From Actinoallomurus sp040655075 (GTDB lineage Bacteria > Actinomycetota > Actinomycetes > Streptosporangiales > Streptosporangiaceae), in contig NZ_JBFAJC010000035.1 in assembly GCF_040655075.1 (NCBI RefSeq), positions 1-64,000 on the forward strand: a stretch of DNA of 64,000 nt, written 5' to 3'. The translations under genes were made by a program, and so were the position numbers. This document shows positions 25,122-33,478 of the stretch, piece by piece. Position 1 is the first letter of the stretch. Each line of letters opens with the position of its first letter. A model generated the notes under the pieces. It saw only the letters and a list, made by a program, of their open reading frames with translations, was not told the DNA's origin and searched no databases.

Positions 25122-26222
25122 ATGCCCGAGAACACACGCGAACGCCGCCTGGCCGCATTGCGAGCCTGCGACCGGATCCTCTCCGGGACGCGCCCCGCGA
25201 CCATGCGAGAGCGGCTCGCCGACCTAGAGACGGCCGGGGATCTGGACGCGCTGCCCGACTTCTACGGCGGCGGCCCGGTGGCCACGCTGGAAGAGCGCGT
25301 CGCCGAACTCCTGGGCACCGAGGCCGCCGTCTTCTTCCCCACCGGAACGATGGCCCAGCAGGTGGCGCTGCGGTACGGCGCCGACCGTACCGGGAACCCG
25401 ACGGTCGCCCTCCATCCGCTCGGCCACCAGGAGATGTACGAACGGCACGCGTACTCGTGGCTGAGCGGGTTGCGCGGCGTCTGGCCGACGACCGAGCCAC
25501 GCAATCCCACGGCCGAGGAGATCACCGCGCTCGCCGAGCCCGTGAGCACCGTCGTGATCGAGCTCCCGCTCCGCGACGCCGGGTTCGTCCTCCCCACCTG
25601 GGACGAGCTGACGGCCGCGGCGGCGGCCGCGCGCGGCGTCGGCGCGCGAATGCACTTCGACGGCGCCCGGATCTGGGAGTCCGGGCCGCACCTCGGGCAC
25701 TCCGTCAAGGAGATCGCCGGTCTCGCCGACAGCACGTACGTCTCCTTCTACAAGACGCTCGGCGGCATCAGCGGGGCGGCGCTCGCGGGAGACCGGGACC
25801 TCGCCTCGTACGCCCAGGTCTGGCGGCATCGCTACGGCGGTCAGGTCTTCCAGCAGTGGCCCGCCGCCCTCACCGCACTCTCCGGCCTCGACCGCGAGCT
25901 GCCGCGCATCCCGGAGTACGTGCGGCACGCGCGGACGATGGCCGCCGCCCTCGCCGCACTGCCCGGCGCGCGGGTGTTCCCGGAGCCGCCGCACACGCAC
26001 CGGTTCCGCCTGTGGCTGCCCCATCCGGCCCAGGCGCTGAACGACGCGGCGCTGGCGCTCGCCGAGGAGGACAAGGTCTGGTTCGCCGCCGGGTGGCAGG
26101 ACACGGAGGTCCCTGGGCTGGCCATGACCGAGATCACCGTGGCGGCGCCCGCTCTCGACTGGACGGCCGCGGACGTCGCCGACGTCGGTGCGCGCCTCGT
26201 CGAACGCGCCGCCGGCCACTGA
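25122..26222 (+). CDS. Threonine-aldolase-like beta-eliminating lyase
   Basis: A 366-residue PLP enzyme of fold type I. The N-terminal extension is followed by the aldolase-type segment GTEAAVFFPTGTMAQQVAL. An Asp in MHFDGARIWES contacts the PLP nitrogen in the family, and the Schiff-base lysine is in VSFYKTLGGISG. It probably cleaves a beta-hydroxy amino acid such as threonine to glycine and aldehyde. It is divergent from the MFS/SDR pair with a shared palindrome. Exact substrate is open. Confidence 0.85.
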   Translation: MPENTRERRLAALRACDRILSGTRPATMRERLADLETAGDLDALPDFYGGGPVATLEERVAELLGTEAAVFFPTGTMAQQVALRYGADRTGNPTVALHPLGHQEMYERHAYSWLSGLRGVWPTTEPRNPTAEEITALAEPVSTVVIELPLRDAGFVLPTWDELTAAAAAARGVGARMHFDGARIWESGPHLGHSVKEIAGLADSTYVSFYKTLGGISGAALAGDRDLASYAQVWRHRYGGQVFQQWPAALTALSGLDRELPRIPEYVRHARTMAAALAALPGARVFPEPPHTHRFRLWLPHPAQALNDAALALAEEDKVWFAAGWQDTEVPGLAMTEITVAAPALDWTAADVADVGARLVERAAGH

Positions 26223-26710
26223 GAACCACCGCCCCCGCCGCCGAGGGTGACGAGGTGACGTGATCTTTGCCAGTGGGCCCCGGCGCAGATTTCTCGCTTG
26301 ACCTCGGTTTACGGTCACATGGATGACGGGTACTCACAGTAACGAGATCGCAACGCCACGTGATGGGAATGCTGGGGACACTCCGGGCCCCGCCCATCGT
26401 CTGCGATTCGAGGAGGGCCGGCATGACCGTACGACACCGGCGGGTGATTTCCCCCCACCCGTTCAGGACGAGAGCGTGCGGCGCCCGGCCCTCCAAGTCC
26501 TCCGGCGCGGGTGCCGTACGCCCCCACGGCATCGGCGTCGAACCGGCCGGGCCGGCGGTGTTCCCGAGTTTCACCGCCGGCCCGGCACCCCATCGCCCGG
26601 CACGGCACGCGCGAAAGGAGCATGGATGACCTGACGCCTGAAACCCTCTCGACTTGAAACGGTCCCACTGGCCCGCGGCGAACCATACGACGCCGCGGGC
26701 CAGTGCCGTG
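26223..26710. other. Long intergenic region with no assigned gene
   Basis: About 490 bases. Several open frames exist on both strands (for example plus 26323-26634 and 26360-26629) but none shows a recognisable domain and their Arg/Pro-rich composition is that of chance frames in high-GC DNA. A TTGACC box occurs near 26298. The right end holds a strong hairpin. A small RNA or leader is possible but I cannot support one. Confidence 0.5.
26666..26705. terminator. Strong hairpin terminator
   Basis: CACTGGCCCGCGGCG (26666-26680) pairs perfectly over 15 bp with 26691-26705, leaving a 10-nt loop. It starts just after the stop of the leftward MarR-GNAT gene and lacks a long T-run, as usual in actinomycetes. 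Confidence 0.75.
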
Positions 26711-27634
26711 TCAGAGTTTCATCCGCCAGGTCTGCTCTTTCGCATCGGGTCCAAAGCCGTCGTACGACTCCTCCTCGGCCAGTTCGAAACCGGCGCGCTC
26801 GTAGACGCGGCGGGCGTCCGTCAGGACGTCGTTGGTCCACAGGACGATCTCGTCGTACCCCGACCGGCGGGCGAACCTGACGCACTCCTCGACGAGCCGG
26901 CCGCCCACACCATGACCGCGCGCGGACGGCTCGACCAGCAGGAGGCGCAGCCGCGCGACCCGCTCGCTCTCCCGTACGCAGAAGATCGATCCGACCGGCT
27001 CGCCGTCGATCTCCGCGATCCACGCGTCGTCGCCGGGTCCGTGGTGCTCGGCGTACTCGGCGACGACGCGGGCGACGAGCGTTTCGAAGGACGCGTTGAA
27101 GCCGTACTCCGCGGCGTACAGGGCGCCGTGCCGCTGGATCACCCAGCCGAGGTCGCCGGGGCCGAGCGGCCTCAGCACGAACGCCGCGGGCCGCGGGTGC
27201 TCCCCCAGCAGCCCCTCGATCACGCCCATCGCGCCCAGCAGCCGGCGCTGGTCCTCTTCGGTGAGTCCGGACAGGATCTGCTCGATCTGGGCCGTCGACC
27301 GGGCGTCCAGGTCCTGGAACACGTCGCGGCCGCGCTCGGTCAGCCGGGCCAGCTGCCGCCGGGAGTCGTCCTCGGCACGCCCGCGGACGATCAGCCCGTC
27401 GGCCTCGAAGCGGGAGAGCATGCGGCTGAGGTAGCCGGCGTCCAGGTCGAGGGACCGGCGCAGGTCGGCGACCTCGCAGGCGTCATGACGGGCGAGTTCG
27501 AAGATGACCCTCCCCTCGGTGAGCGAGTACGACGTCTCGAGCAGCCACTCGTTCAGCACGCCGATGACGGAGGTGTAGAAGCGATTGAACGCGCGGACGG
27601 CGGCGACGCGGTCCGACGGCACTGCAGTTTTCAT
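26711..27634 (-). CDS. MarR-GNAT fusion protein
   Basis: A 307-residue fusion. Residues about 1-145 form a MarR-type winged helix (LRRSLDLDAGYLSRMLSRFEADGLI). Residues about 150-307 form a GNAT acetyltransferase with VEPSARGHGVGGRLVEECV, the acetyl-CoA loop. ATG 27634 follows GAGGTGG. This fusion is known across actinomycetes; the regulator half may sense the compound the enzyme half acetylates. A palindrome directly upstream suggests autorepression. Substrate is unknown. Confidence 0.9.
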   Translation of the reverse strand: MKTAVPSDRVAAVRAFNRFYTSVIGVLNEWLLETSYSLTEGRVIFELARHDACEVADLRRSLDLDAGYLSRMLSRFEADGLIVRGRAEDDSRRQLARLTERGRDVFQDLDARSTAQIEQILSGLTEEDQRRLLGAMGVIEGLLGEHPRPAAFVLRPLGPGDLGWVIQRHGALYAAEYGFNASFETLVARVVAEYAEHHGPGDDAWIAEIDGEPVGSIFCVRESERVARLRLLLVEPSARGHGVGGRLVEECVRFARRSGYDEIVLWTNDVLTDARRVYERAGFELAEEESYDGFGPDAKEQTWRMKL

Positions 27635-27642
27635 TGACCACC

Positions 27643-27658
27643 TCAACGTTTAAGTTGA
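27643..27658. promoter_or_regulatory. MarR-type operator candidate
   Basis: TCAAC (27643-27647) and GTTGA (27654-27658) are inverted around a GTTTAA centre. The site sits just upstream of the MarR-GNAT ribosome site, where bound repressor would block its own promoter. Confidence 0.5.
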
Positions 27659-27714
27659 CACAGTCAAAGATAATCGCGAAGGCCCGTCCGGTCCAGACGG
27701 TGATCGAAAAAAGA

Positions 27715-28050
27715 TCAGACCCCGGCGGCGTCCGCACGCCGCGCCGGGGCGGTCTGCTCACGCAGCTCGGCCACGACCCGCCGCTCGACGTAGAAGGCCA
27801 GGAAGGGGATGATCCCGGCCAGCACGATCACCACCATCTTGCTCAGCGGCCAGCGGACCCGGCGGTAAAGGTCGAAGGTGGCCAGCAGGTAGAGCGGGTA
27901 GCACACCATCCCGTGCGGGATGCCGACGGCGGTCGACAGGACCCCGTTGTGCGCGAAGAACTTCAGCGGCACCGCGATGAAGCACAGCACGATCAGCAGT
28001 ACGCCGGTCACGTACGCCATGACGCGATAGCGGGTCACCGCTCCTTGCAC
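27715..28050 (-). CDS. DUF3817 small membrane protein
   Basis: A 111-residue protein with three membrane helices (about residues 12-32, 45-62, 70-88) and a basic C-terminus. The pattern GIPHGMVCYPLYLLATF matches DUF3817, a widespread actinobacterial family of unknown function. GTG 28050 is preceded by GGAGGG at 7 nt. The next gene upstream on the strand also encodes a small membrane protein and the two are about 30 bp apart, so they are probably co-transcribed. Confidence 0.85.
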   Translation of the reverse strand: MQGAVTRYRVMAYVTGVLLIVLCFIAVPLKFFAHNGVLSTAVGIPHGMVCYPLYLLATFDLYRRVRWPLSKMVVIVLAGIIPFLAFYVERRVVAELREQTAPARRADAAGV

Positions 28051-28078
28051 GGGTCGTCCCTCCGTGAAGCCCGCGCCG

Positions 28079-28429
28079 TCAGCGCGGCGCCTCGTCGTTC
28101 AGCCGGGCGAGGCGGCGGTTGTAGGCCGCCAGCTCCTCGTCATCCCCATAGTCGATGTCATCGATCCGGCGCGACGGCGCGGCCCCCGGCGGGGTGACCG
28201 TGCCCGGGTCGGCGTTCGTCTCGCCGCGCAGCTCGTCCCGCACCATGCGCACCCACATCGCGACCACGAAGATCGCGAACATCGGCCACTCGATGACGTA
28301 CGCCCAGCTCTGCAGGTTGCCGCCCTGGGCACGCGTCAGCTGCCACCAGCCTGCCAGCAGGAAAATCCCGATCAGCACGATGGCGATCAGGTGGAGTCCG
28401 AGCCAGCCGGGCCGAAAGAACTGTCGCAC
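28079..28429 (-). CDS. Small two-helix membrane protein
   Basis: A 116-residue protein. Two membrane helices lie at about residues 8-26 and 42-60, then a charged cytoplasmic tail rich in Asp, Glu and Arg (IDDIDYGDDEELAAYNRRL). Similar proteins are commonly found beside DUF3817 genes in actinomycetes and are sometimes labelled transcriptional regulators without basis. I choose GTG 28429 because TACGCT lies 6 nt before it. Function is unknown. Confidence 0.7.
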   Translation of the reverse strand: MRQFFRPGWLGLHLIAIVLIGIFLLAGWWQLTRAQGGNLQSWAYVIEWPMFAIFVVAMWVRMVRDELRGETNADPGTVTPPGAAPSRRIDDIDYGDDEELAAYNRRLARLNDEAPR

Positions 28430-28435
28430 GCCTCG

Positions 28436-28441
28436 AGCGTA
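28436..28441 (-). promoter_or_regulatory. -10 hexamer of small membrane gene pair
   Basis: TACGCT on the minus strand lies 6 nt before GTG 28429; it would drive a leaderless message also covering the DUF3817 gene. Confidence 0.45.
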
Positions 28442-28611
28442 CCCGCCCCCGCGGCGAGGCCCTCCCCGGGTCCGCCTTGGCTCCGTCTTGGCGGGGTCAC
28501 CCGGCACGAGGCCGACCTCGTACGTGCGGAGACGCATGGCCACCCGGGCGAGTCACCCCATCATGAGGCCGCACCCGTGACGGGCGGAGGCGCCAGATCG
28601 TCGGCGGGGCG

Positions 28612-29871
28612 TCACATGGCGCGGGGTCGGCCCGTGTAGATGGCGCGCGGGCGCAGTGGCGTGCCCCGGGCGTACTCCTCCAGGGCGTGCGCGAGCCAAC
28701 CGGCCGTACGGGCGACCGCGAAGATCGCCTCTCCCGCTCCGCGCCTCATCCCGGTCACGGCGCCGAGCGTCGCGAGCGCGAAGTCGACGTTCACGCCGGG
28801 GAGCCCGCGACCGCGCGCCTCCGCCAGCACCGCCTCGGCGACCGCGAGCCGCTCGTGGCCCGGCGCGGCGTCACGGACCAGGTCGAACAGGCATCCGGCG
28901 CGGCCGTCCCGGAGCCGGTAGACGCGATGCCCGAATCCCGGGACGCCTTCGCCTCGGCGCAGCCGCTCGCCGATGACCCGCGCGGCCCGCTCGGGTGTGG
29001 AGATCTCGGCGAGGAGCGCCTCCGCCCCGAGCGAGGCGCCACCGTGCAGGCCTCCTCCCGCCGCCCCGAGCCCGGCGGTCACGACGGCGTACGGGTCGGC
29101 GCGCACGGACGCGGCGACACGGGCGGCGAACGCGGACGCGGCCAGTTCGTGGTCGGCCAGCAGCACGAGCGCGGCGTTCAGCGCGCGCACCGCCGCGGGC
29201 CGCGGCTCCTGGGGAGTGAGGCGCGTCCACAGGCGCGCCGCGATCGACGCCCCGTCCGGCGGATCGGCCTCGCCACGGGCGGCGGGCAGGGACTCCACCA
29301 TTCCGGCGATGAGCCGCCGGCCCAGGGCGACGACGGCGGGGGCGTCGAAGACGAGGCGCACCGGGTCGGCAGCGGCCAGCGCCGTCGTGATCACCTGCAG
29401 CCGGTCCAGCGGCAGGGTCTCTTCTGGCAGGCCCGACTGGGCCGCCCGCGCGACCGCGACCGCCTGCGGACCCGACCGCCACACGTCGCCACCCACCTGC
29501 GGACTCGACCGCCTCGCGTCGGCGCCCGCCGACGAGGGCTCACCGGCCCACAGCCACTCGGCGACGGCCTCGAAGTCGTCCGAACCGGCGAGGCTGAGAG
29601 CGTCGCGCCCCCGGTAGTACGGGCGGTCGTCACCCAGCGCGGTGACGCGCGACTCGATGACCAGTTCGCTCGCGCCGGGCGGCCGCCGCGGCCGTCCTCT
29701 GCGGGCCAGTTCCTCGACCTCGGCCGGGTCGAAGAGGCTGCGCCGCCCGTCCGGCGAGCGCCGCCGCCTCAGCACTCCACGGCTGACATAGGCGTACAAG
29801 GTGGCCGGCTTGACGCCCAGCCGTTCCGCCGCCCGGGCCGCGTCGATCCACTCACCCGCCGTCTCCGTCAC
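28612..29871 (-). CDS. Citrate synthase-family protein with N-terminal HTH
   Basis: A 419-residue protein. Residues about 8-55 form an excisionase/MerR-like helix-turn-helix (ERLGVKPATLYAYVSRG). The rest is a citrate/2-methylcitrate synthase fold: His in GGGLHGGASLG, His in GFGHRVYR and Asp in PGVNVDFALATL, the three catalytic residues. It should condense oxaloacetate with an acyl-CoA. GTG 29871 follows a TACGGT hexamer by 7 nt. The HTH fusion is a known actinobacterial variant and may let the enzyme regulate its own gene through the palindrome upstream; this is inference. Confidence 0.85.
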   Translation of the reverse strand: MTETAGEWIDAARAAERLGVKPATLYAYVSRGVLRRRRSPDGRRSLFDPAEVEELARRGRPRRPPGASELVIESRVTALGDDRPYYRGRDALSLAGSDDFEAVAEWLWAGEPSSAGADARRSSPQVGGDVWRSGPQAVAVARAAQSGLPEETLPLDRLQVITTALAAADPVRLVFDAPAVVALGRRLIAGMVESLPAARGEADPPDGASIAARLWTRLTPQEPRPAAVRALNAALVLLADHELAASAFAARVAASVRADPYAVVTAGLGAAGGGLHGGASLGAEALLAEISTPERAARVIGERLRRGEGVPGFGHRVYRLRDGRAGCLFDLVRDAAPGHERLAVAEAVLAEARGRGLPGVNVDFALATLGAVTGMRRGAGEAIFAVARTAGWLAHALEEYARGTPLRPRAIYTGRPRAM

Positions 29872-29878
29872 GACCGCC

Positions 29879-29907
29879 ACCGTAGTTGACGACGCATCAA
29901 TATTGAT
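29879..29907 (-). promoter_or_regulatory. Promoter and palindromic operator of HTH-citrate synthase
   Basis: A TACGGT -10 (29879-29884, minus) is followed upstream by ATCAATATTGAT (29896-29907), a perfect 12-bp palindrome that covers the expected -35. AT-rich and isolated in high-GC DNA, it is a credible operator. Confidence 0.6.
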
Positions 29908-29994
29908 CGGACCGCGGCGCCGGGCGGCGGTTCGAACGACGACGATGTCGGATTCTCGCGAGCGTCGGTCCCTGACGATTGGTAGGAAGGAAGG

Positions 29995-30531
29995 GTGGAT
30001 GTCGCGATCGGAACACTGGAGACACCGCTGGGACGGCTGGCCTTCGCCTGCACCGCCGAAGGCCTGAGCGGGCTGTCCTTCCGGGACACGCCCCGCGCCC
30101 GGGCCCGGCTGAGGGCCGGGCTCCCCCTGGTCGACGCCCCGGCGCGCACGGAGCCGGTGCGCGACCAGCTGGCCGCCTACTTCACGGGCGAATTCCGGGC
30201 CTTCGACCTGCCGATCGACTGGCGCCACACGTCCGGCGCCCAGCGCGAGGTCCTGGAGAAGCTGTACGCCGGCGTGCTGTACGGGGAGACGGTGACGTAC
30301 GGCGGGCTGGCCGACCTCAGCGGCACGGGCGTGCCCGCGCGGGCCATCGGCTCGATCATGGGATCCAACCCGATCCCGATCGTCGTGCCCTGCCACCGGG
30401 TGGTGGCCACCGACGGCCTCGGCGGATACAGCGGCGGCTCCGGCGTCGAGGTCAAGCGCTGGCTCCTCACCATGGAGGGCGCCATCCCCGCCACCTTGGA
30501 CTGGGATCCCGCCGCCGGACCGCTCTCCTAG
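29995..30531 (+). CDS. ogt: Methylated-DNA-protein cysteine methyltransferase
   Basis: A 178-residue suicide DNA-repair protein that removes O6-alkyl groups from guanine. The acceptor cysteine lies in IVVPCHRVV (about residue 132). The wing segment GYSGGSGVEVKRWLL follows, and the DNA-binding recognition helix carries ARAIGSIMGSNP. Length is typical of single-domain Ogt/MGMT. GTG 29995 has GGAAGGAAGG upstream. It is divergent from the HTH-citrate synthase with no obvious functional tie. Confidence 0.92.
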   Translation: MDVAIGTLETPLGRLAFACTAEGLSGLSFRDTPRARARLRAGLPLVDAPARTEPVRDQLAAYFTGEFRAFDLPIDWRHTSGAQREVLEKLYAGVLYGETVTYGGLADLSGTGVPARAIGSIMGSNPIPIVVPCHRVVATDGLGGYSGGSGVEVKRWLLTMEGAIPATLDWDPAAGPLS

Positions 30532-30653
30532 ACGACGAAGAGTTGCGTATCGAGGTCGATCCGTCGGAGGCGGTGGAGATCCTCGACGCCGCCCGCCAGG
30601 GAGAGATGGGCGTGCACGACCTCACCCTGTGGCTTGAGCGGGCGGCCGGCTGA
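30532..30653 (+). other. Short open segment after ogt, possible gene remnant
   Basis: One frame reads DDEELRIEVDPSEAVEILDAA and then VHDLTLWLERAAG before TGA at 30651-30653. Composition and amphipathic pattern look protein-like, but it has no clear start and enters from a frame overlapping ogt. It may be the tail of a lost gene. No family is recognised. Confidence 0.3.
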
Positions 30654-30674
30654 TCGGTCCGCGCCGCCCCGGAG

Positions 30675-31601
30675 CTATCGCTCCTGCGGGAGCGTGTCGT
30701 AGGTGACGCCGGTGCGTTTCTCGGAGACCTCCCAGAGACGGCGGCCGAGTGCGGGATCGTCGGCCGTGCGCCGTGTCGGTACGCGGCGCGGGGCTCCCCG
30801 GCTCTGACCCGGTCCGCGGGGGCCGTAGCACTGCCCGCCGCGCGCCTCCGGAGCGGTCGCCGCGTACAGGATGGGCTGGGCGCCCGCGGCGTCGGACTGG
30901 GCGAAGAGCGTGACGCCCAGACCGCCCATGGCCTCGCCGATCCGGCTGCCGCTCATGCGGGGCCCGGCCTGCTGCAGGTTGGTCGCGGCGTACCCGGGGT
31001 GAGCCGCGACGCTGGTCAGGCGGCCCTGGGCGCGGCGGTCGAGCTCCTTGGCAAAGACCAGGTTGGCGAGTTTGGACTGGCAGTAGGCCGCCCACTTCCC
31101 GTACCGGCGCTCGCCGTCGAGGTTGTCGAAGTCGAGGCGCCCGAGCCAGTGCATCATGCTCGTGACGGTGACGACCCGCGCCCCGGGACGGTCCAGCAGG
31201 GCGGGCAGCAGCAGACCGGTGAGGGCGAAGTGCCCCAGATGGTTGGTGCCGAACTGCAACTCGAACCCGTCGGCGGTGGTCCGGTGCGGCAGCGCCATCA
31301 CGCCGGCGTTGTCGACGAGCAGGTCGAGCCCGGTCGTACCCTGCTCCGCGGCGAAGGTCCGCACCGAGGCCAGGTCCGCCAGGTCGAGGGAGCCGAGGCC
31401 CACGTCGCACCCGGGTGCGGCCGCCCTTATCCGGTCCAGGGCCGCGCGACCACGTTCGGCGCTCCGGCAGGCGAGGACCACGGTGGCGCCGTGGCGGGCC
31501 AGCTCGAGCGCGGTGCACAGGCCGAGGCCGCTGTTGGCGCCGGTGACGACGGCACGTTTCCCGGCGAGGTCGGGGATCTCATCGGTGGTCCACTTGGCCA
31601 T
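30675..31601 (-). CDS. SDR-family oxidoreductase, retinol-dehydrogenase-like
   Basis: A 308-residue short-chain dehydrogenase. It has TGANSGLG (about residues 19-26), DNAG, the catalytic Ser in TVTSMMHWLG and YCQSK with Tyr and Lys. The AHPGYAATNLQ segment is typical of the RDH/WWOX-like group that acts on lipophilic alcohols or aldehydes. ATG 31601 follows GGAGGTGG; an in-frame start five codons upstream is possible. Substrate is unknown. Confidence 0.88.
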   Translation of the reverse strand: MAKWTTDEIPDLAGKRAVVTGANSGLGLCTALELARHGATVVLACRSAERGRAALDRIRAAAPGCDVGLGSLDLADLASVRTFAAEQGTTGLDLLVDNAGVMALPHRTTADGFELQFGTNHLGHFALTGLLLPALLDRPGARVVTVTSMMHWLGRLDFDNLDGERRYGKWAAYCQSKLANLVFAKELDRRAQGRLTSVAAHPGYAATNLQQAGPRMSGSRIGEAMGGLGVTLFAQSDAAGAQPILYAATAPEARGGQCYGPRGPGQSRGAPRRVPTRRTADDPALGRRLWEVSEKRTGVTYDTLPQER

Positions 31602-31680
31602 GTCCGCCACCTCCACTGGCGGACCATACTAGAACGCGTTTCGGTTTCGGGGATCTTCCGGGATGCTGAACCGGCGTCCG

Positions 31681-31708
31681 TTTGACGAGGGCCGACCCGG
31701 TCGATAAT
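31681..31708 (+). promoter_or_regulatory. Promoter of membrane protein gene at 31715
   Basis: TTTGAC (31681-31686) is followed after 16 bp by GATAAT (31703-31708), both close to vegetative sigma consensus. The hexamer ends 6 nt before the ATG, so the message is leaderless. Confidence 0.6.
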
Positions 31709-31714
31709 CGGATC

Positions 31715-32302
31715 ATGCCGTCGCAGGTCATCGTCCCGCACCGGCCGGGCCCGCTCGTCGACGCGCCGGCCGTGGAGGACCGCCGTCTACCGGCCGAAGA
31801 ACCGGAGAAGGGGATCGGGGTCCCCGAGGTGGTGCTCGCCGCGGGCGGTGCCGCCCTGCTCGCCGCGGTCGTCGTCGCCCGACTGCCCGTCTGGCTGACC
31901 GTCGTGGCGGTCGCCTGTCTCGCGCTCGGCCTGGTGCTGCCCGCGCAGGCGGCGGTGCTGCGCGTGATGCGCCGTCGTACTCTCCGGCGGCACGCGAAGA
32001 CGCTTCACCGCGGTGTGCCGCTCGAGGTGTCCCATCCCGCGGTGCGCCGTCTCGTCACCGCGTACGAGCGGCTGCGCCGCACCGCCGGGCCCGGGATCGC
32101 GCTGGACGCCGGTCACCTCGCGCTGGTGGAGGTGGCCACTCTCCTGCACGGCCGCCCGCCGCGGGACGACGAGGTCGACTACGTCGCCCGCCGCGCCGAG
32201 GCGGTCTCCGCACTGGCCGATCGGCTCGCCGACGGGCCGGTGCCACCCGTGGAGCTCGCCGGCCCGGACTCGGTCGCGCGGATCGAAGCGCTCCTGGCCT
32301 GA
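31715..32302 (+). CDS. Hypothetical membrane-anchored protein
   Basis: A 195-residue protein. A proline/glutamate-rich N-terminus is followed by two close membrane helices (about residues 37-75, VVLAAGGAALLAAVVV and LTVVAVACLALGLVL). The C-terminal 110 residues are soluble and helical. No family is recognised. Its TGA stop lies in the first unit of a 15-bp tandem repeat. Confidence 0.65.
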   Translation: MPSQVIVPHRPGPLVDAPAVEDRRLPAEEPEKGIGVPEVVLAAGGAALLAAVVVARLPVWLTVVAVACLALGLVLPAQAAVLRVMRRRTLRRHAKTLHRGVPLEVSHPAVRRLVTAYERLRRTAGPGIALDAGHLALVEVATLLHGRPPRDDEVDYVARRAEAVSALADRLADGPVPPVELAGPDSVARIEALLA

Positions 32303-32340
32303 CACGGCCCGGCCTGACACGACCTGGCCTGACACGGCCC
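32296..32340. repeat. Three tandem 15-bp units spanning a stop codon
   Basis: GGCCTGACACGGCCC occurs at 32296-32310 and 32326-32340, with a two-base variant between. Each unit contains TGA. The first TGA is the stop of the upstream gene. A looser run of GCGCAGCACCG repeats follows up to about 32420. Confidence 0.8.
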
Positions 32341-32508
32341 GGCCGGCGCGCCCACCTCGCAGCTCCGCCGCGCACCGCGCAGCACCGCCACCCGCGCAGC
32401 ACCGCCCGCGCAGCACCGACGCCCGGCCGGTGCCGTCGCCCGCCCCGCGTGTCAGAGGCCACCGACCCGTCGGCCGGACGGCTCTCGCGCCTCATCGCGC
32501 TCCGATGG

Positions 32509-32964
32509 CTACCGGACCGCCAGGCGGACGGCTTCCTCCGGTGTCGCGGCACGCCGAATCCCGGGCAGCGGCTCGCCGCGTTCGTCGAGCACCTGCCAGC
32601 CGCCGAGCTGCACGACGGGAACGTCGCCACGCCCCATGGCCAGGGCCAGCTCCGACAGGGTCCCCCACGAACCGCCGATGACGATGACGGCGTCGGCGGA
32701 GGCGATGAGGACGGCGTTGCGCGCATCGCCCATGCCGGTGGCGACGGCCGCGCTCAGCCCCGGAGCGGCGCCCTCGCGGTCGGCGCGGGACAGGACGCCG
32801 ACCACCATGCCGCCGGCGGAGCGGGCGCCCTCGGCGACCGCCGCCATGACGCCGGAGTATCCGCCGCACAGCACGACCGCGCCGCGCGCCGCCAGCAGCC
32901 TGCCGACCTCATGCGCCGCGTCGCGCTCCGCGTCGGTGCAGTCGCTGGGACCGCACACCGCCAC
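32509..32964 (-). CDS. LOG-like Rossmann protein, TIGR00725 type
   Basis: A 151-residue nucleotide-binding protein. It begins VAVCGPSD, then has CGGYSGVMAAVAEGA and VIGGSWGTLSELALA, the glycine-rich motifs of the LOG/DprA-like fold in TIGR00725 proteins related to molybdenum-cofactor carriers. The start is chosen at GTG 32964, five bases after the stop of glutathione peroxidase, so translation is probably coupled. Function is uncertain; a phosphoribohydrolase activity is possible because the family shares that fold. Confidence 0.75.
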   Translation of the reverse strand: MAVCGPSDCTDAERDAAHEVGRLLAARGAVVLCGGYSGVMAAVAEGARSAGGMVVGVLSRADREGAAPGLSAAVATGMGDARNAVLIASADAVIVIGGSWGTLSELALAMGRGDVPVVQLGGWQVLDERGEPLPGIRRAATPEEAVRLAVR

Positions 32965-32969
32965 CTGGA

Positions 32970-33455
32970 TCAGGGCAGGTTTCTCTCGATCGCCTCGACG
33001 AGCTCGTCGGTGTCCGGCTCGGTGCGCGGGTCGAACCGCACCACGACCGCGCCGTCCGGGCCGATCAGGAACTTCTCGAAGTTCCACCGGATGTCGCCGG
33101 TGTAGCCGGTGACGTCCGGGAAGCCGACCAGCCCGGCGTACAGCGGATGCCGGTCGTCGCCGTTGACGTCGACCTTCTCGGTGAGCGGGAAGTCGACGCC
33201 GTACGTCGTCGAGCAGAACTCGGCGATCTCCTCCGACGTGCCGGGCTCCTGCCCGGCGAACTGGTTGCAGGGCACGCCCAGCACGGTGAACCCGCGGTCG
33301 GCGTAGGTCTCCTGGAGCTTCTGCAGTCCCTCGTACTGCGGGGTGAGACCGCACTTGGAAGCGACGTTCACGAGGAGCACGGTCTTGCCGCGGTACTGGC
33401 CGAGGTCGGCGGGCCCGCCCTGAAGTCGCTGGATGTCCACATCATAAATCGACAC
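32970..33455 (-). CDS. Glutathione peroxidase-family peroxidase
   Basis: A 161-residue thioredoxin-fold peroxidase. The peroxidatic cysteine is in NVASKCGLTPQY (about residue 35). The partner residues are Gln in PCNQFAGQEPG and Trp in RWNFEKFL, completing the catalytic set. Actinomycetes lack much glutathione, so thioredoxin or mycothiol systems are likely reductants. GTG 33455 is 7 nt from a TAGGAT hexamer. The gene is divergent from DUF72 with only 23 bp between starts and leads the LOG-like gene. Confidence 0.92.
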   Translation of the reverse strand: MSIYDVDIQRLQGGPADLGQYRGKTVLLVNVASKCGLTPQYEGLQKLQETYADRGFTVLGVPCNQFAGQEPGTSEEIAEFCSTTYGVDFPLTEKVDVNGDDRHPLYAGLVGFPDVTGYTGDIRWNFEKFLIGPDGAVVVRFDPRTEPDTDELVEAIERNLP

Positions 33456-33462
33456 GATGGCG

Positions 33463-33472
33463 ATCCTAGTCT
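33463..33472. promoter_or_regulatory. Overlapping divergent -10 elements
   Basis: On the minus strand TAGGAT (33463-33468) serves glutathione peroxidase, 7 nt before its GTG. On the plus strand TAGTCT (33467-33472) serves DUF72, 6 nt before its ATG. The hexamers share two base pairs, so both promoters cannot be occupied at once. Confidence 0.55.
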
Positions 33473-33478
33473 GGGTGC

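Noticed and set aside
26323..26634. Open frame of about 100 residues on the plus strand
   Set aside because: Arg/Pro-rich composition, no recognisable domain and equally long frames on the opposite strand; typical chance frame in high-GC DNA.
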